Below are positions 8,308 to 64,000 of a stretch of 64,000 nucleotides of DNA, piece by piece; the stretch's first letter is position 1, and every line of letters starts with the position of its first letter. Source of the stretch: Amycolatopsis lurida (GTDB taxonomy: Bacteria > Actinomycetota > Actinomycetes > Mycobacteriales > Pseudonocardiaceae). The notes below the pieces were generated by a model that ran no database searches, was not told where the DNA came from, and was given only the letters and a program-made list of their open reading frames with translations. Both the position numbers and the translations under genes were made by a program. Location: NCBI RefSeq assembly GCF_900105055.1, contig NZ_FNTA01000004.1, forward strand, positions 6,231,501 to 6,295,500. Reading direction: 5' to 3'.

Positions 8308-10704
8308 GTGAGCCAGAACGTCGTCATGGTCACCCAAACGCCGGGACAGGGATACCGGCGTATCGGTGAGGCGGTGGCAGGGGCACCGGAGGGCGCCCTG
8401 ATCGTCGTCGCACCCGGGCGCTACATCGAGAACGTGACGGTTTCCAAGCCTGTGACCATCACCGCGGAGCATGGTGCCGGCACGGTGGTGATCATCGCCA
8501 AGGCCGGGGTCGCGGTGACCATGACCGCCGCTTCGGCCGCACTCACGGGAATCACGGCCGTGTCCACGGACGCTGACAATCCCGCTGTCCTCGTGACGCA
8601 AGGACAGTTGAGCCTCACCGAGTGTTCGCTGGAAGGGGCAGGCTGGTCCACAATCTACGCCTCGGGGGAAGGCACCGTCCTGATGCGCGGCTGTGAAGTA
8701 CGCAACTACACAGGCGCGGGTGTCGTTGTCACGTCGCCGCAAGGTGGTGTCCTGGAATCCTGCCGATTCGCCGAAATAGGGACATCGGCGGTCGTCGTCG
8801 CCGACGATGGCACATTGGTGATCCGCGCCTGCACCGTGAGCGGGGCCGCCGGAAATGGCATCTGCCTCAATGGTCGCGGCCGTCTGACCGTCGAGGACAC
8901 CACGATTTCCGGCACGTCGAAGCCCGCGGTCGCGGTCGAACAACAGGCCATGATCGCCGCGAAGCGGCTTTACGCGTCCGATCTGACCGGAATCGGCTTC
9001 TACCTTGCCAGCAGCGGAGAAGTCACGCTTGAAGAATGCACGGTGGAACGCGCGGGAGCCGAGGGCGTGTTTGTCGCCGAAGGCTGCAAGCCAGTGCTGC
9101 GCGGATGCCGGGTGCAGACCGCCGGTTCACGAGGCGTGCACTTTTCTGCGCGTTCGGGCGGCACCGTAACCCGGTGCGATGTTTCGGGCGTGACCGGGAT
9201 CGGCGTAAATGTGACCGAACGCGCCGCGCCGGAGTTCCATCACCTCTCGATCTCCGGCTGCTCCGGCTCGGGGCTCAAGGTTTCCGACGCGGCAGATCCT
9301 TTCTTCCGTCGGCTGCATGTGCGCGGATCTGATGGTGTGGGGATAGAAATCGAGGACGGCGGCCGCGGCTTGATGGAGAACGTCGAGATCGATGGTGGCG
9401 GAGTGGGCTTGCGCGTTGTCGCTGGTTCACGGCTGGTGGTGAACGGACTGAGCATACGCAACACCGCCAACGCCGGCGTGGAAGTCGCCGAAGCCACTCT
9501 GTCGCTGGCGGACAGCGCGTTGGAAGGTACCGGCGGGGACGGAGTCCACGCCGGTACCGGGGCCACCCTGTCGTTGCTCCGCTGCCGTGTGCATAGCAGC
9601 GCCGGTGCGGGCTGCCGGTTCGGCGAAGGCTCGTCGGGGACCGTGACCGAGTCCGAATTCTCGAGCGGCAAGTCGGACGGCATCGTGCTGGAAACCGGAG
9701 AATCCGTGCGGGTGGCTTCCTGCACTGTGCGCGACAACCACGGTAGTGGAGTGCGCCAGCTCCGCCCGGGCACGGCGATCGAGGTGCTGGACCTGATCAC
9801 GAGCGGCAACTTAAAACCGGACGCCTACGGGACGTCCGTATCCGTCGAGGCCGCGGAACCCGCGCCGTCGATTGCACCCGAGCGCCCCAGACTCGCCGGT
9901 GACCCCCTCGAGGAAATGCAGAAGCTGGTCGGACTGGCCGGGGTGAAGCGCGAAGTGACTTCGCTGATCAATATCAATAAGATGGCCAAGCGACGTCAGG
10001 ACGCAGGGTTGTCGGCACCGCCAATGGCTCGGCATCTGGTGTTCGCCGGCGCGCCCGGCACGGGCAAGACGACGGTCGCGCGCCTTTACGGCCAGGTTCT
10101 CGCGCAGCTTGGCGTGCTACGGGAAGGCCACCTCATCGAGGTGGCCCGGGCGGACCTCGTCGCTCAGATCATCGGGGGTACGGCCATCAAGACGACGGAG
10201 GCGTTCAACACTGCGCTCGGTGGCGTTCTGTTCATCGATGAGGCGTACACGTTGAGCTCCGGCCAAGGCGGCAGCGGGCCCGACTTCGGTCGTGAGGCGA
10301 TCGACACCCTGGTCAAGCTAATGGAGGACCACCGGGAGGACGTCGTGGTGATCGCCGCCGGCTACAGCAACGAGATGCAGGATTTCCTTTCGGCGAACCC
10401 CGGCATGGAGTCCCGGTTCAGCCGGACCATCGAATTCGCCAACTACACCGCGGACGAACTCGTCACGATCGTCCGGTCCCAGTGCGCCAAGCATGACTAT
10501 CACCTCGAAGACGAGGCGGCCGCGGCGTTGTTCGAGCATTTCGAGAGGATCCCTAAAGACGGCACATTCGGCAACGGCCGGACCGCGCGCCGGGTGTTCG
10601 AGCGGATGACCGACCGGCAGGCTTCCCGACTGGCCGAATCACCGTCGATGAGCCCTGCGGACCTGACCCTTCTGACTGCCGAGGACCTCGATACCAGTGC
10701 CTGA
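8308..10704 (+). CDS. Right-handed beta-helix / EccA-CbbX-type AAA ATPase fusion
   Basis: 798 aa from a GTG with a strong ribosome site. Residues ~10-510 form many short imperfect repeats of the type GxGVxVxxxGxxxLxxCxV, characteristic of a right-handed parallel beta-helix (pectate-lyase-like fold). Residues ~530-798 are a CbbX/SpoVK/EccA-type AAA+ module: GAPGTGKT with Lys587, the Walker B LFIDEAYTL with Asp644-Glu645, and an arginine-finger region NPGMESRFSRTIEF with Arg703. All key residues are present, so ATPase activity is expected. In ESX systems EccA is a cytosolic ATPase that works on substrates or chaperones. Here the TPR N-terminus of EccA is replaced by a beta-helix. No signal peptide is seen. 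It is the first gene of the operon, and its stop lies within ~70 nt of the next start. Confidence 0.9.
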   Translation: MSQNVVMVTQTPGQGYRRIGEAVAGAPEGALIVVAPGRYIENVTVSKPVTITAEHGAGTVVIIAKAGVAVTMTAASAALTGITAVSTDADNPAVLVTQGQLSLTECSLEGAGWSTIYASGEGTVLMRGCEVRNYTGAGVVVTSPQGGVLESCRFAEIGTSAVVVADDGTLVIRACTVSGAAGNGICLNGRGRLTVEDTTISGTSKPAVAVEQQAMIAAKRLYASDLTGIGFYLASSGEVTLEECTVERAGAEGVFVAEGCKPVLRGCRVQTAGSRGVHFSARSGGTVTRCDVSGVTGIGVNVTERAAPEFHHLSISGCSGSGLKVSDAADPFFRRLHVRGSDGVGIEIEDGGRGLMENVEIDGGGVGLRVVAGSRLVVNGLSIRNTANAGVEVAEATLSLADSALEGTGGDGVHAGTGATLSLLRCRVHSSAGAGCRFGEGSSGTVTESEFSSGKSDGIVLETGESVRVASCTVRDNHGSGVRQLRPGTAIEVLDLITSGNLKPDAYGTSVSVEAAEPAPSIAPERPRLAGDPLEEMQKLVGLAGVKREVTSLININKMAKRRQDAGLSAPPMARHLVFAGAPGTGKTTVARLYGQVLAQLGVLREGHLIEVARADLVAQIIGGTAIKTTEAFNTALGGVLFIDEAYTLSSGQGGSGPDFGREAIDTLVKLMEDHREDVVVIAAGYSNEMQDFLSANPGMESRFSRTIEFANYTADELVTIVRSQCAKHDYHLEDEAAAALFEHFERIPKDGTFGNGRTARRVFERMTDRQASRLAESPSMSPADLTLLTAEDLDTSA

Positions 10705-10774
10705 GACGACGACGTTGCCCGCGCGCGGATGTCCGTCTCCGCCAGGAGGCCACACCGCAGGGGCAGGAGGCAAC

Positions 10775-13264
10775 ATGAACAGTTCCCTTCACCCACAGGC
10801 CGAAAGCATCGTCCTCGAGGGTCGAGGCCGGCACTTGCTGATCCGCAGGCACGACGAGGCTGAGCCCGGCGGCGCGATCGGGTGGCCGACGCCTGTGCCG
10901 GGACATGCTTTCGTGCTGGCGTCCACCGGCGCGCGACGGGACCCGTCGCTCACCACACTTCTCCCGTCGTTGTTGCATCGTCACATTGCTTCGCTCGGTG
11001 ACGTCCGATCCGTGCGGATCGGCATACCGGGCTTGGGCGCCGACAGGCTGGTCTCGCAGGCCTTGGCCGATGCGTTGGACGTGGAGATTTTCGCGCCGGA
11101 CGACGATTTCGTCACACACCCCGGGGGCGCCCTCTTCGCCGGCCGTAGCGGCTGGCTGCTGTTCCGCCCCGGCTCGGCGTGTGCGGTAGGAGGGTACAGG
11201 TACCCCGTGCCGCGCTGGGAAGCCTCGATGCCGGCCACGCCGCTGACCGTGGAAGGTGCAGTGATCGATGCGATCCCCGCGGGCGTGCTGATCCGGGAGG
11301 CCAACGGCCGGTCGGCGTTACCGGGCGACCCCGCCTACGCGGTGCCCGCTGACGCCGGGGTAATGCGGATCGTCGTGGGCGAAGGCGGCATGGTTCCGGC
11401 TCCTGCTGTGGTCGCTGTGGCGGCCGCCCGGTTACCGCGTATACCCGTGCAGCTCGTCGTGCTGCCTTCGCCAGCCCGCACGCATTCCTGGCTGCGGGAC
11501 TTCGCCAGGGCGTTTGCGCGCGACATCGTCGTGGTCACCGGTCTCGCCGCGGGAAGCGGTATGGATTCCTTTCCGCCGTTCGCGTCGTCGTTCCGGCAAC
11601 GCGTGGACGGTTCCCAAGAGGTGATCGACGGGGTTCCGCCTCCACGGGGCTGGCAACGTCGTCACCTCACCGGCTATCGGTTCGGGAATGTCCTTGCCGA
11701 CATCGTGCCCTCCGGTTTAGCGCTGCGGACCGGGGCGGCAGACCCGGACGCGTGCCTGCCGCCGTTCGACCCGGACCGCTGGACGATGCACCTCGGAACG
11801 CCGGGTGAGCCCATCGGGCCCGAACTGCTCACTGCGGCAGAGGCCCTGCTCGCGGAACTCGAACCGGGGGTGCGCGACGCGTCGAGTCTGCGCCTGGCCG
11901 GGGTACTTGACGATCGGGCGCGCGAGCTGCTGAGCGAACCGTCGGCGCCAGCCGTCGGCGCGGCCCCTCCGACAGTGCCGCGAGCCGAGCCCGCGACGCA
12001 GGTACCAGGCCGCGAAAGATTACGCCCGCCCATCAGCGAAGAGCTGCGCCCGACATCCGTGTCCACTCGTGGTCCGGCTGTGCCCACTTCACTCTTGATG
12101 TCCGGGCCTCCGGTCCCGACCGTGTCGGGCGCACCGGGGAATTCGGAACGCATTCCGGCGAGCACCTCGGTGTCCTCAGCGGGCACTATCGCTTCTGCGC
12201 TCCAGAATGACCAAGTCGCACAGGAAGTCGGCGCGCCCGCGGCGGACGACCGCCCCAGTGCGCGACCGGCGGAGCCTGCCGCGGAGACTGGTGCCGATGC
12301 AGCCGGTCCTGGACTCACGCGCACGTCCAGCGTCGAGCCGGCACCGGAATCGCCCGGACTCGGCGAGCAGCTTGAATCCGAGGCCGGTGCCAAGCCTGCG
12401 GCTGAGCATCTGACATCCAGCGGCAAAGAACTCGATGTCGCCGATCGGCCGAGCACCTCTACGGAGAAAGCCCGGTTCACGGCGGCGGCCGGCGAAGCCT
12501 ACAGCGAGGCGTTGGCGACAGTGAACGCGGCGCTGGCGACCTGGCCGTCGATGCGCCAGGCGGACGCCGGTGCCAAAGCGGACTTCGTGGCGGTTTGCCT
12601 TTATCTGGGACGTGGCGCGGGCAGCTTCGCCGAGCTGGATGCCGCTGTACGCACTGGGTACAGTGGTGTGCTTGATGCCCAGGTTCCTTGCCTTGTCTCG
12701 GGACTACGACGGATGCCCACTCATCGGCGTGCAGTGCTGCGGCAGAGCATCAGCGGTCGGATCGAAAGCGCGGTGGAACCAGGTGCAGTCCTGACCGAGT
12801 CAGGGTTTCTGGTCGGGAGCACCGATCTCGACGTGACTGTGCCGGACGCGGACCTCGACGTCCTCATCTGGCCTGTCTCCGCCCGGCGAACGTCGGAGCT
12901 GCGGATCGGCCAAGCGGTGAACGAAGTGGTGTTCTTCGCCGGCGCGCGGTTCAAGGCATTGGCCATCCGCAGCGCGGAGGCGGCCGAAGAACCGGCGGAC
13001 GACGGCCCTGTCGCGCCGAGAACCGCAGCGCTGTTCCGCGAACTCGCCCCGGGCGAACATGTGGCGTCCACCGGTGAGCTCGACGAACAAGACCTCGCAG
13101 CGCTGACCAAACTCGACCAGGCACTCGAGCGCCGGCGCCGGTGCACCCTGCGGGTCGTCGACCAGCCCGAAGTGCAGGACAGGATGACGACCTCCTTGCG
13201 CGAGTGGCGTGAGGAGGCGGTCGCCCGAACCGCGGGGAACCGCACCACCACCCTGGCGTCGTGA
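10775..13264 (+). CDS. Type VII-locus protein with ADP-ribosyltransferase-like C-terminal domain
   Basis: 829 aa from the ATG at 10775, chosen because AGGAGG lies at 10765-10770. An in-frame GTG at 10697, overlapping the previous stop, would add 26 residues. It is a paralogue of the protein at 2469-4802: an N-terminal alpha/beta region with YPVPRWEA, a long Ala/Pro/Ser-rich linker (about residues 390-570), and a C-terminal ART-fold-like domain. That domain reads LRRMPTHRRAVLRQ (Arg656), GAVLTESGF, and NEVVFFAGARFKAL (Glu717 before the strand). Unlike its paralogue it retains both the Arg and the final Glu of R-S-E ARTs, but the STS motif and the first Glu of ExE are not clear. Transferase activity is possible but unproven. 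It sits between the AAA ATPase and the mycosin. Confidence 0.75.
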   Translation: MNSSLHPQAESIVLEGRGRHLLIRRHDEAEPGGAIGWPTPVPGHAFVLASTGARRDPSLTTLLPSLLHRHIASLGDVRSVRIGIPGLGADRLVSQALADALDVEIFAPDDDFVTHPGGALFAGRSGWLLFRPGSACAVGGYRYPVPRWEASMPATPLTVEGAVIDAIPAGVLIREANGRSALPGDPAYAVPADAGVMRIVVGEGGMVPAPAVVAVAAARLPRIPVQLVVLPSPARTHSWLRDFARAFARDIVVVTGLAAGSGMDSFPPFASSFRQRVDGSQEVIDGVPPPRGWQRRHLTGYRFGNVLADIVPSGLALRTGAADPDACLPPFDPDRWTMHLGTPGEPIGPELLTAAEALLAELEPGVRDASSLRLAGVLDDRARELLSEPSAPAVGAAPPTVPRAEPATQVPGRERLRPPISEELRPTSVSTRGPAVPTSLLMSGPPVPTVSGAPGNSERIPASTSVSSAGTIASALQNDQVAQEVGAPAADDRPSARPAEPAAETGADAAGPGLTRTSSVEPAPESPGLGEQLESEAGAKPAAEHLTSSGKELDVADRPSTSTEKARFTAAAGEAYSEALATVNAALATWPSMRQADAGAKADFVAVCLYLGRGAGSFAELDAAVRTGYSGVLDAQVPCLVSGLRRMPTHRRAVLRQSISGRIESAVEPGAVLTESGFLVGSTDLDVTVPDADLDVLIWPVSARRTSELRIGQAVNEVVFFAGARFKALAIRSAEAAEEPADDGPVAPRTAALFRELAPGEHVASTGELDEQDLAALTKLDQALERRRRCTLRVVDQPEVQDRMTTSLREWREEAVARTAGNRTTTLAS

Positions 13265-13289
13265 GTGGCCACCGAAAGGACTTCGAACG

Positions 13290-14558
13290 ATGAACGAAAA
13301 CGCCGGTCGGCGGTTGCCACGGCAGTCGCCGGTGGCTGCCTGCCTGTTTGCTGTGGCTCTACTGTGGACGATCCTTTCCCCGGGTGTCGTTAGCGCAACG
13401 CAGGGGCCAGCTCCGTTGCCGACGAACCAGAAGGGTTGCTTGTCACAGCCGGTCGGTACGGAGGCCGGTGTTCCCTGGGCACAACAGCGGCTCGCGCCAG
13501 AACGCGTGTGGCCGCTGACCAAAGGATCCGGGGTCACGGTCGGTGTGGTCGACACCGGCGTTGACGCCAAGACGCCGCAATTGTCGGGCGGCCGCGTGCA
13601 GCGTGGGCTTGACGTGGCCAACCCTGGCGGGAAGCCCGCGGACGATGACTGCTATGGACACGGTACGTTCGTCGCCGGAATCATCGCCGCGGGCGGGCGG
13701 TCCGGCACTGGGTTTGCCGGGATCGCGCCGGATGCGAAAATTTTGCCGATCCGGTGCGCTACCGTCAGTCAGGACGGTTCTCCGCCGAGGCTGACCGCGG
13801 CCGAGATGGCGAAAGGTATCCGGGCCGCGGTCGATGGTGGCGCGGACGTGATCAACATCTCGGCCAGTACCAACACTCCCGACCTGGGCCTCGCTGACGC
13901 GGTCCGGTACGCCGCTGACCGGAATGTCGTCGTCGTGGCGTCCGCTGCGAACAGTGCGCAGCAAGGCGATCCGGTCACGTATCCGGCGTCGTATCCGTCG
14001 GTGATCGCGGTCGGCGCCGCCGACATCGACGGTAAGAAGGCGGATTTCTCCCAGACGGGGAAATTCCTGTCCCTCGTGGGTCCGGGTGTGGGTGTGACGA
14101 GCGTCGGTCCTCGGGGCGCCGGGCATTGGCTGGGCAGCGGTACCAGCTATTCGGCGCCCTTTGTGGCTGGCGCCGCCGCCCTTGTGCGCGCGTATCATCC
14201 CGAGCTGACCGCCAAGCAGGTCAAACGTCGTCTGGAGTTGACCGCTGATCATCCTGCGGCGGCGCTGCCGGATCCTGGTTTCGGTTGGGGTTTTGTAAAC
14301 GTGATGGCGGCCGTGTCCACGGTGTTGCCGGAGGAGTCCGGTGCGCGGCTGCCCGTCGTCACTGCCGAGCAGGCGCCTCTCCCGCCGATACCGCCGGTTG
14401 CCGGGCATGGATCCGTCGTCGCGCTGGTCGCGGCGATTTCTGTTCCGGTCCTCGCGGCGCTGGCGGTGCTGCTGTCCGGGCTTCTGCGCGGTGCCCGAGA
14501 GCGCCGCTGGTTGCCCGCGAGGGTCGCCGAGGTCTCTCGCCGCGGTGAGGTCGGATAG
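13290..14558 (+). CDS. mycP: Type VII secretion-associated serine protease, mycosin
   Basis: 422 aa. I start at the ATG at 13290, which follows GAAAGGA and gives a proper signal sequence; an upstream in-frame ATG at 13209 would bury it. Residues ~16-37 are a hydrophobic signal segment ending near VSA-TQG. The S8 subtilase catalytic triad is intact: Asp88 (VVDTG), His124 (GHGTFVAG) and Ser286 (GTSYSAPFVAG), with the oxyanion Asn221 (SAANSA). Cys50, Cys121 and Cys156 are present, and mycosins use such cysteines for disulfides. Residues ~392-415 form a C-terminal membrane anchor followed by an Arg-rich cytoplasmic tail. Mycosins are extracytoplasmic, membrane-anchored and required for ESX secretion, and this is the clearest marker that the locus is type VII-related. 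Confidence 0.93.
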   Translation: MNENAGRRLPRQSPVAACLFAVALLWTILSPGVVSATQGPAPLPTNQKGCLSQPVGTEAGVPWAQQRLAPERVWPLTKGSGVTVGVVDTGVDAKTPQLSGGRVQRGLDVANPGGKPADDDCYGHGTFVAGIIAAGGRSGTGFAGIAPDAKILPIRCATVSQDGSPPRLTAAEMAKGIRAAVDGGADVINISASTNTPDLGLADAVRYAADRNVVVVASAANSAQQGDPVTYPASYPSVIAVGAADIDGKKADFSQTGKFLSLVGPGVGVTSVGPRGAGHWLGSGTSYSAPFVAGAAALVRAYHPELTAKQVKRRLELTADHPAAALPDPGFGWGFVNVMAAVSTVLPEESGARLPVVTAEQAPLPPIPPVAGHGSVVALVAAISVPVLAALAVLLSGLLRGARERRWLPARVAEVSRRGEVG

Positions 14559-14677
14559 GCAGGCAAGTGCGAAGGGGCAGGATGCCTCGACGAAATACTG
14601 CCCAGGCGCGATTTGCTTGGGGTGTGCGCCAGGATTTTGACAGCCTGGTGACGGACACTCGGAAGGAGCGGCAACTG

Positions 14678-15109
14678 ATGTTTTCCGATGATATGTTCGG
14701 TGGCGACGCCGGAGTCGGAGAAGCGCTGGCGAATCTGCAGCGCGAGCGGGAGAAAATCGGAAAGCTGAGCGAACTGTGGCGCGACGGCCGGGTCACCGTC
14801 CGAGCGAAGGACCAATCGCTGTCGATGACGTTCGATGGGCGAGGTGAGTTGGTCGAACTCCTGTTCAACGAATCGAAGTACCGGCTGCTCGCGCCGGCGC
14901 AGTTGGCGAAGACGGTCGTGGACACCTTGCAGCGGGGCAAGGCGGAGTGTATGGCGAAGATGTCAGAAGTGATGGGCACCAGCGCGTCGGGCATCGACTA
15001 CGGTGCGGCGGCTGCGGGCAAGCTCGATCCGCAGGAAATGATCGAATCCCTGATCGGGCCCATGCTGGGCAGCGTCGGTGTGGAGCGTCGGGACGGGAGG
15101 AGGTCATGA
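14678..15109 (+). CDS. YbaB/EbfC-family protein in type VII locus
   Basis: 143 aa from the ATG at 14678, preceded by GGAAGGAG at 14661-14668; a longer in-frame start at 14567 lacks such a site. The layout is that of the YbaB/EbfC fold: an N-terminal helix (ALANLQREREKIGKLSELWRDGRVTV), a beta hairpin (VRAKDQSLSMTFDGRGELVELLF), then a helix (LAPAQLAKTVVDTLQRGKAECMAKM). The C-terminal tail is short and flexible. YbaB proteins are small dimeric nucleoid-associated proteins. Homologues recur beside WXG100 genes in actinomycetes, where their role is not clear. The stop overlaps the next ATG (ATGA at 15106-15109), so the two are co-translated. Confidence 0.82.
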   Translation: MFSDDMFGGDAGVGEALANLQREREKIGKLSELWRDGRVTVRAKDQSLSMTFDGRGELVELLFNESKYRLLAPAQLAKTVVDTLQRGKAECMAKMSEVMGTSASGIDYGAAAAGKLDPQEMIESLIGPMLGSVGVERRDGRRS

Positions 15110-15462
15110 CCGACGAGTTCCGCCTGGATCCTGACGGGATGCGGGACGTGATCAAGAGACTGGGTGCGTCGGGTGACGATTTCGCCGCCGCCCTGACAAA
15201 CCTGACCGCTGCCATGGATCGGTACGACGGATGCTGGGGTGAGGACAAGGCAGGGGAGAAGTTCGCGGAAAGTTATGTGGAGAACGCGGACGGAACCCGG
15301 GACACGCTGAAGGACCTGCCTTCGAGCATGCGCGACGCGGCCAAAGGTATCCACGACGCGATGGTCCAGTTCCAGGGCCTGGACGAAGACAATGCGAAGC
15401 TGTTCGATCAGCAGCTGGCCGAGTCGATGCAGCAGCAGGAAAGTGATAGCCAGGACAGCTAA
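15106..15462 (+). CDS. WXG100-family (ESAT-6-like) protein
   Basis: 118 aa. The ATG at 15106 overlaps the previous stop and follows a strong GGGAGGAGG site (15095-15103). It is predicted to form a helical hairpin. The turn carries DGCWGEDKAGEKF, matching the W-x-G type turn with the WGxDxxGxxF pattern common in actinobacterial WXG100 proteins. The C-terminal end is acidic and Gln/Ser-rich. WXG100 proteins are secreted by type VII systems, usually as dimers. Only one free-standing copy is visible; its partner could be the WXG-like N-terminus of the giant protein that starts 55 nt downstream. Confidence 0.88.
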   Translation: MTDEFRLDPDGMRDVIKRLGASGDDFAAALTNLTAAMDRYDGCWGEDKAGEKFAESYVENADGTRDTLKDLPSSMRDAAKGIHDAMVQFQGLDEDNAKLFDQQLAESMQQQESDSQDS

Positions 15463-15502
15463 TCCGGGCTTCCCGTCATGAGCTATGCAGTAACGGCTTT
15501 CC

Positions 15503-15508
15503 GGAGGG
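15503..15508 (+). promoter_or_regulatory. Ribosome binding site that sets the start of the giant gene
   Basis: GGAGGG lies 9 nt before the GTG at 15518. An in-frame TAA at 15491 rules out any earlier start, so this site and the GTG define the N-terminus. The 55-nt gap from the WXG100 gene holds no evident terminator, so the giant gene is likely transcribed with the operon. Confidence 0.8.
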
Positions 15509-15517
15509 TGGTGGGCG

Positions 15518-64000
<48,483 letters not shown>

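Noticed and set aside
13209..13289. Longer N-terminus for the mycosin
   Set aside because: The upstream in-frame ATG overlaps the previous gene and would put 27 charged residues before the signal peptide. The ATG at 13290 has a ribosome site.
14567..14677. Longer start for the YbaB-like protein
   Set aside because: It would add 37 residues that do not fit the YbaB fold. GGAAGGAG before 14678 supports the shorter form.

Overview
ORGANISM. The window is GC-rich throughout, uses GTG starts, and has strong AGGAGG-type ribosome sites. It encodes a mycosin-type subtilase, a WXG100 protein, a YbaB-like protein and an EccA/CbbX-type AAA ATPase. This points to a filamentous actinomycete (Actinomycetota, perhaps Pseudonocardiales; the genus is not determinable from the sequence). 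No tRNA, rRNA, IS element or CRISPR array was seen. LAYOUT. (1) 1-5356, plus strand: the end of a LuxR-type ATPase regulator, a 777-aa protein with a degenerate ADP-ribosyltransferase-like C-terminus, and a small overlapping hypothetical gene. (2) 5365-8094, minus strand: a second, complete LuxR-type ATPase regulator, divergent from what follows. (3) 8308-15462, plus strand: a compact type VII secretion (ESX-like) accessory operon. It holds a beta-helix/AAA ATPase fusion, a paralogue of the 777-aa protein, a mycosin, a YbaB-family protein and a WXG100 protein. (4) 15518 to the right edge: one uninterrupted reading frame of at least 16,161 codons (48.5 kb, no stop in the window), by far the main feature. 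THE GIANT PROTEIN. It starts with a WXG100/CpnT-like helical, hydrophobic domain. Next come a long Gly/Gln/Ser/Pro linker with perfect 75-bp repeats, a SecA-like DEAD motor domain with intact Walker motifs, two perfect 192-bp repeats encoding a bipartite-NLS-like string, and a protein-glutaminase-like domain with Cys/His/Asp in the expected order. A 27.5-kb tandem array follows (25411-52895): seven full in-frame units of about 3.1 kb (short) or 4.8 kb (long) and one partial unit, in the order S S L S S L L' then the partial. Long units carry an extra cassette of exactly 1677 nt. Each unit has a His-Gly / Cys module resembling clan-CD (caspase/C80-like) peptidases, and the Cys is Gly in half of the copies. 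The array shows an 11-kb block duplication, variable Ser-Pro hexanucleotide tracts, G-quadruplex motifs and a perfect intragenic hairpin. About 11 kb of beta-rich sequence follows, ending in more divergent His-Gly-type modules that run off the window. HOW IT MAY WORK (inference). The giant protein looks like a WXG-led type VII substrate or cell-surface effector. The accessory ATPase, mycosin and WXG partner upstream would serve its export and maturation, and the two LuxR-type regulators would control the locus. The membrane core (EccB/C/D/E) is not in this window.
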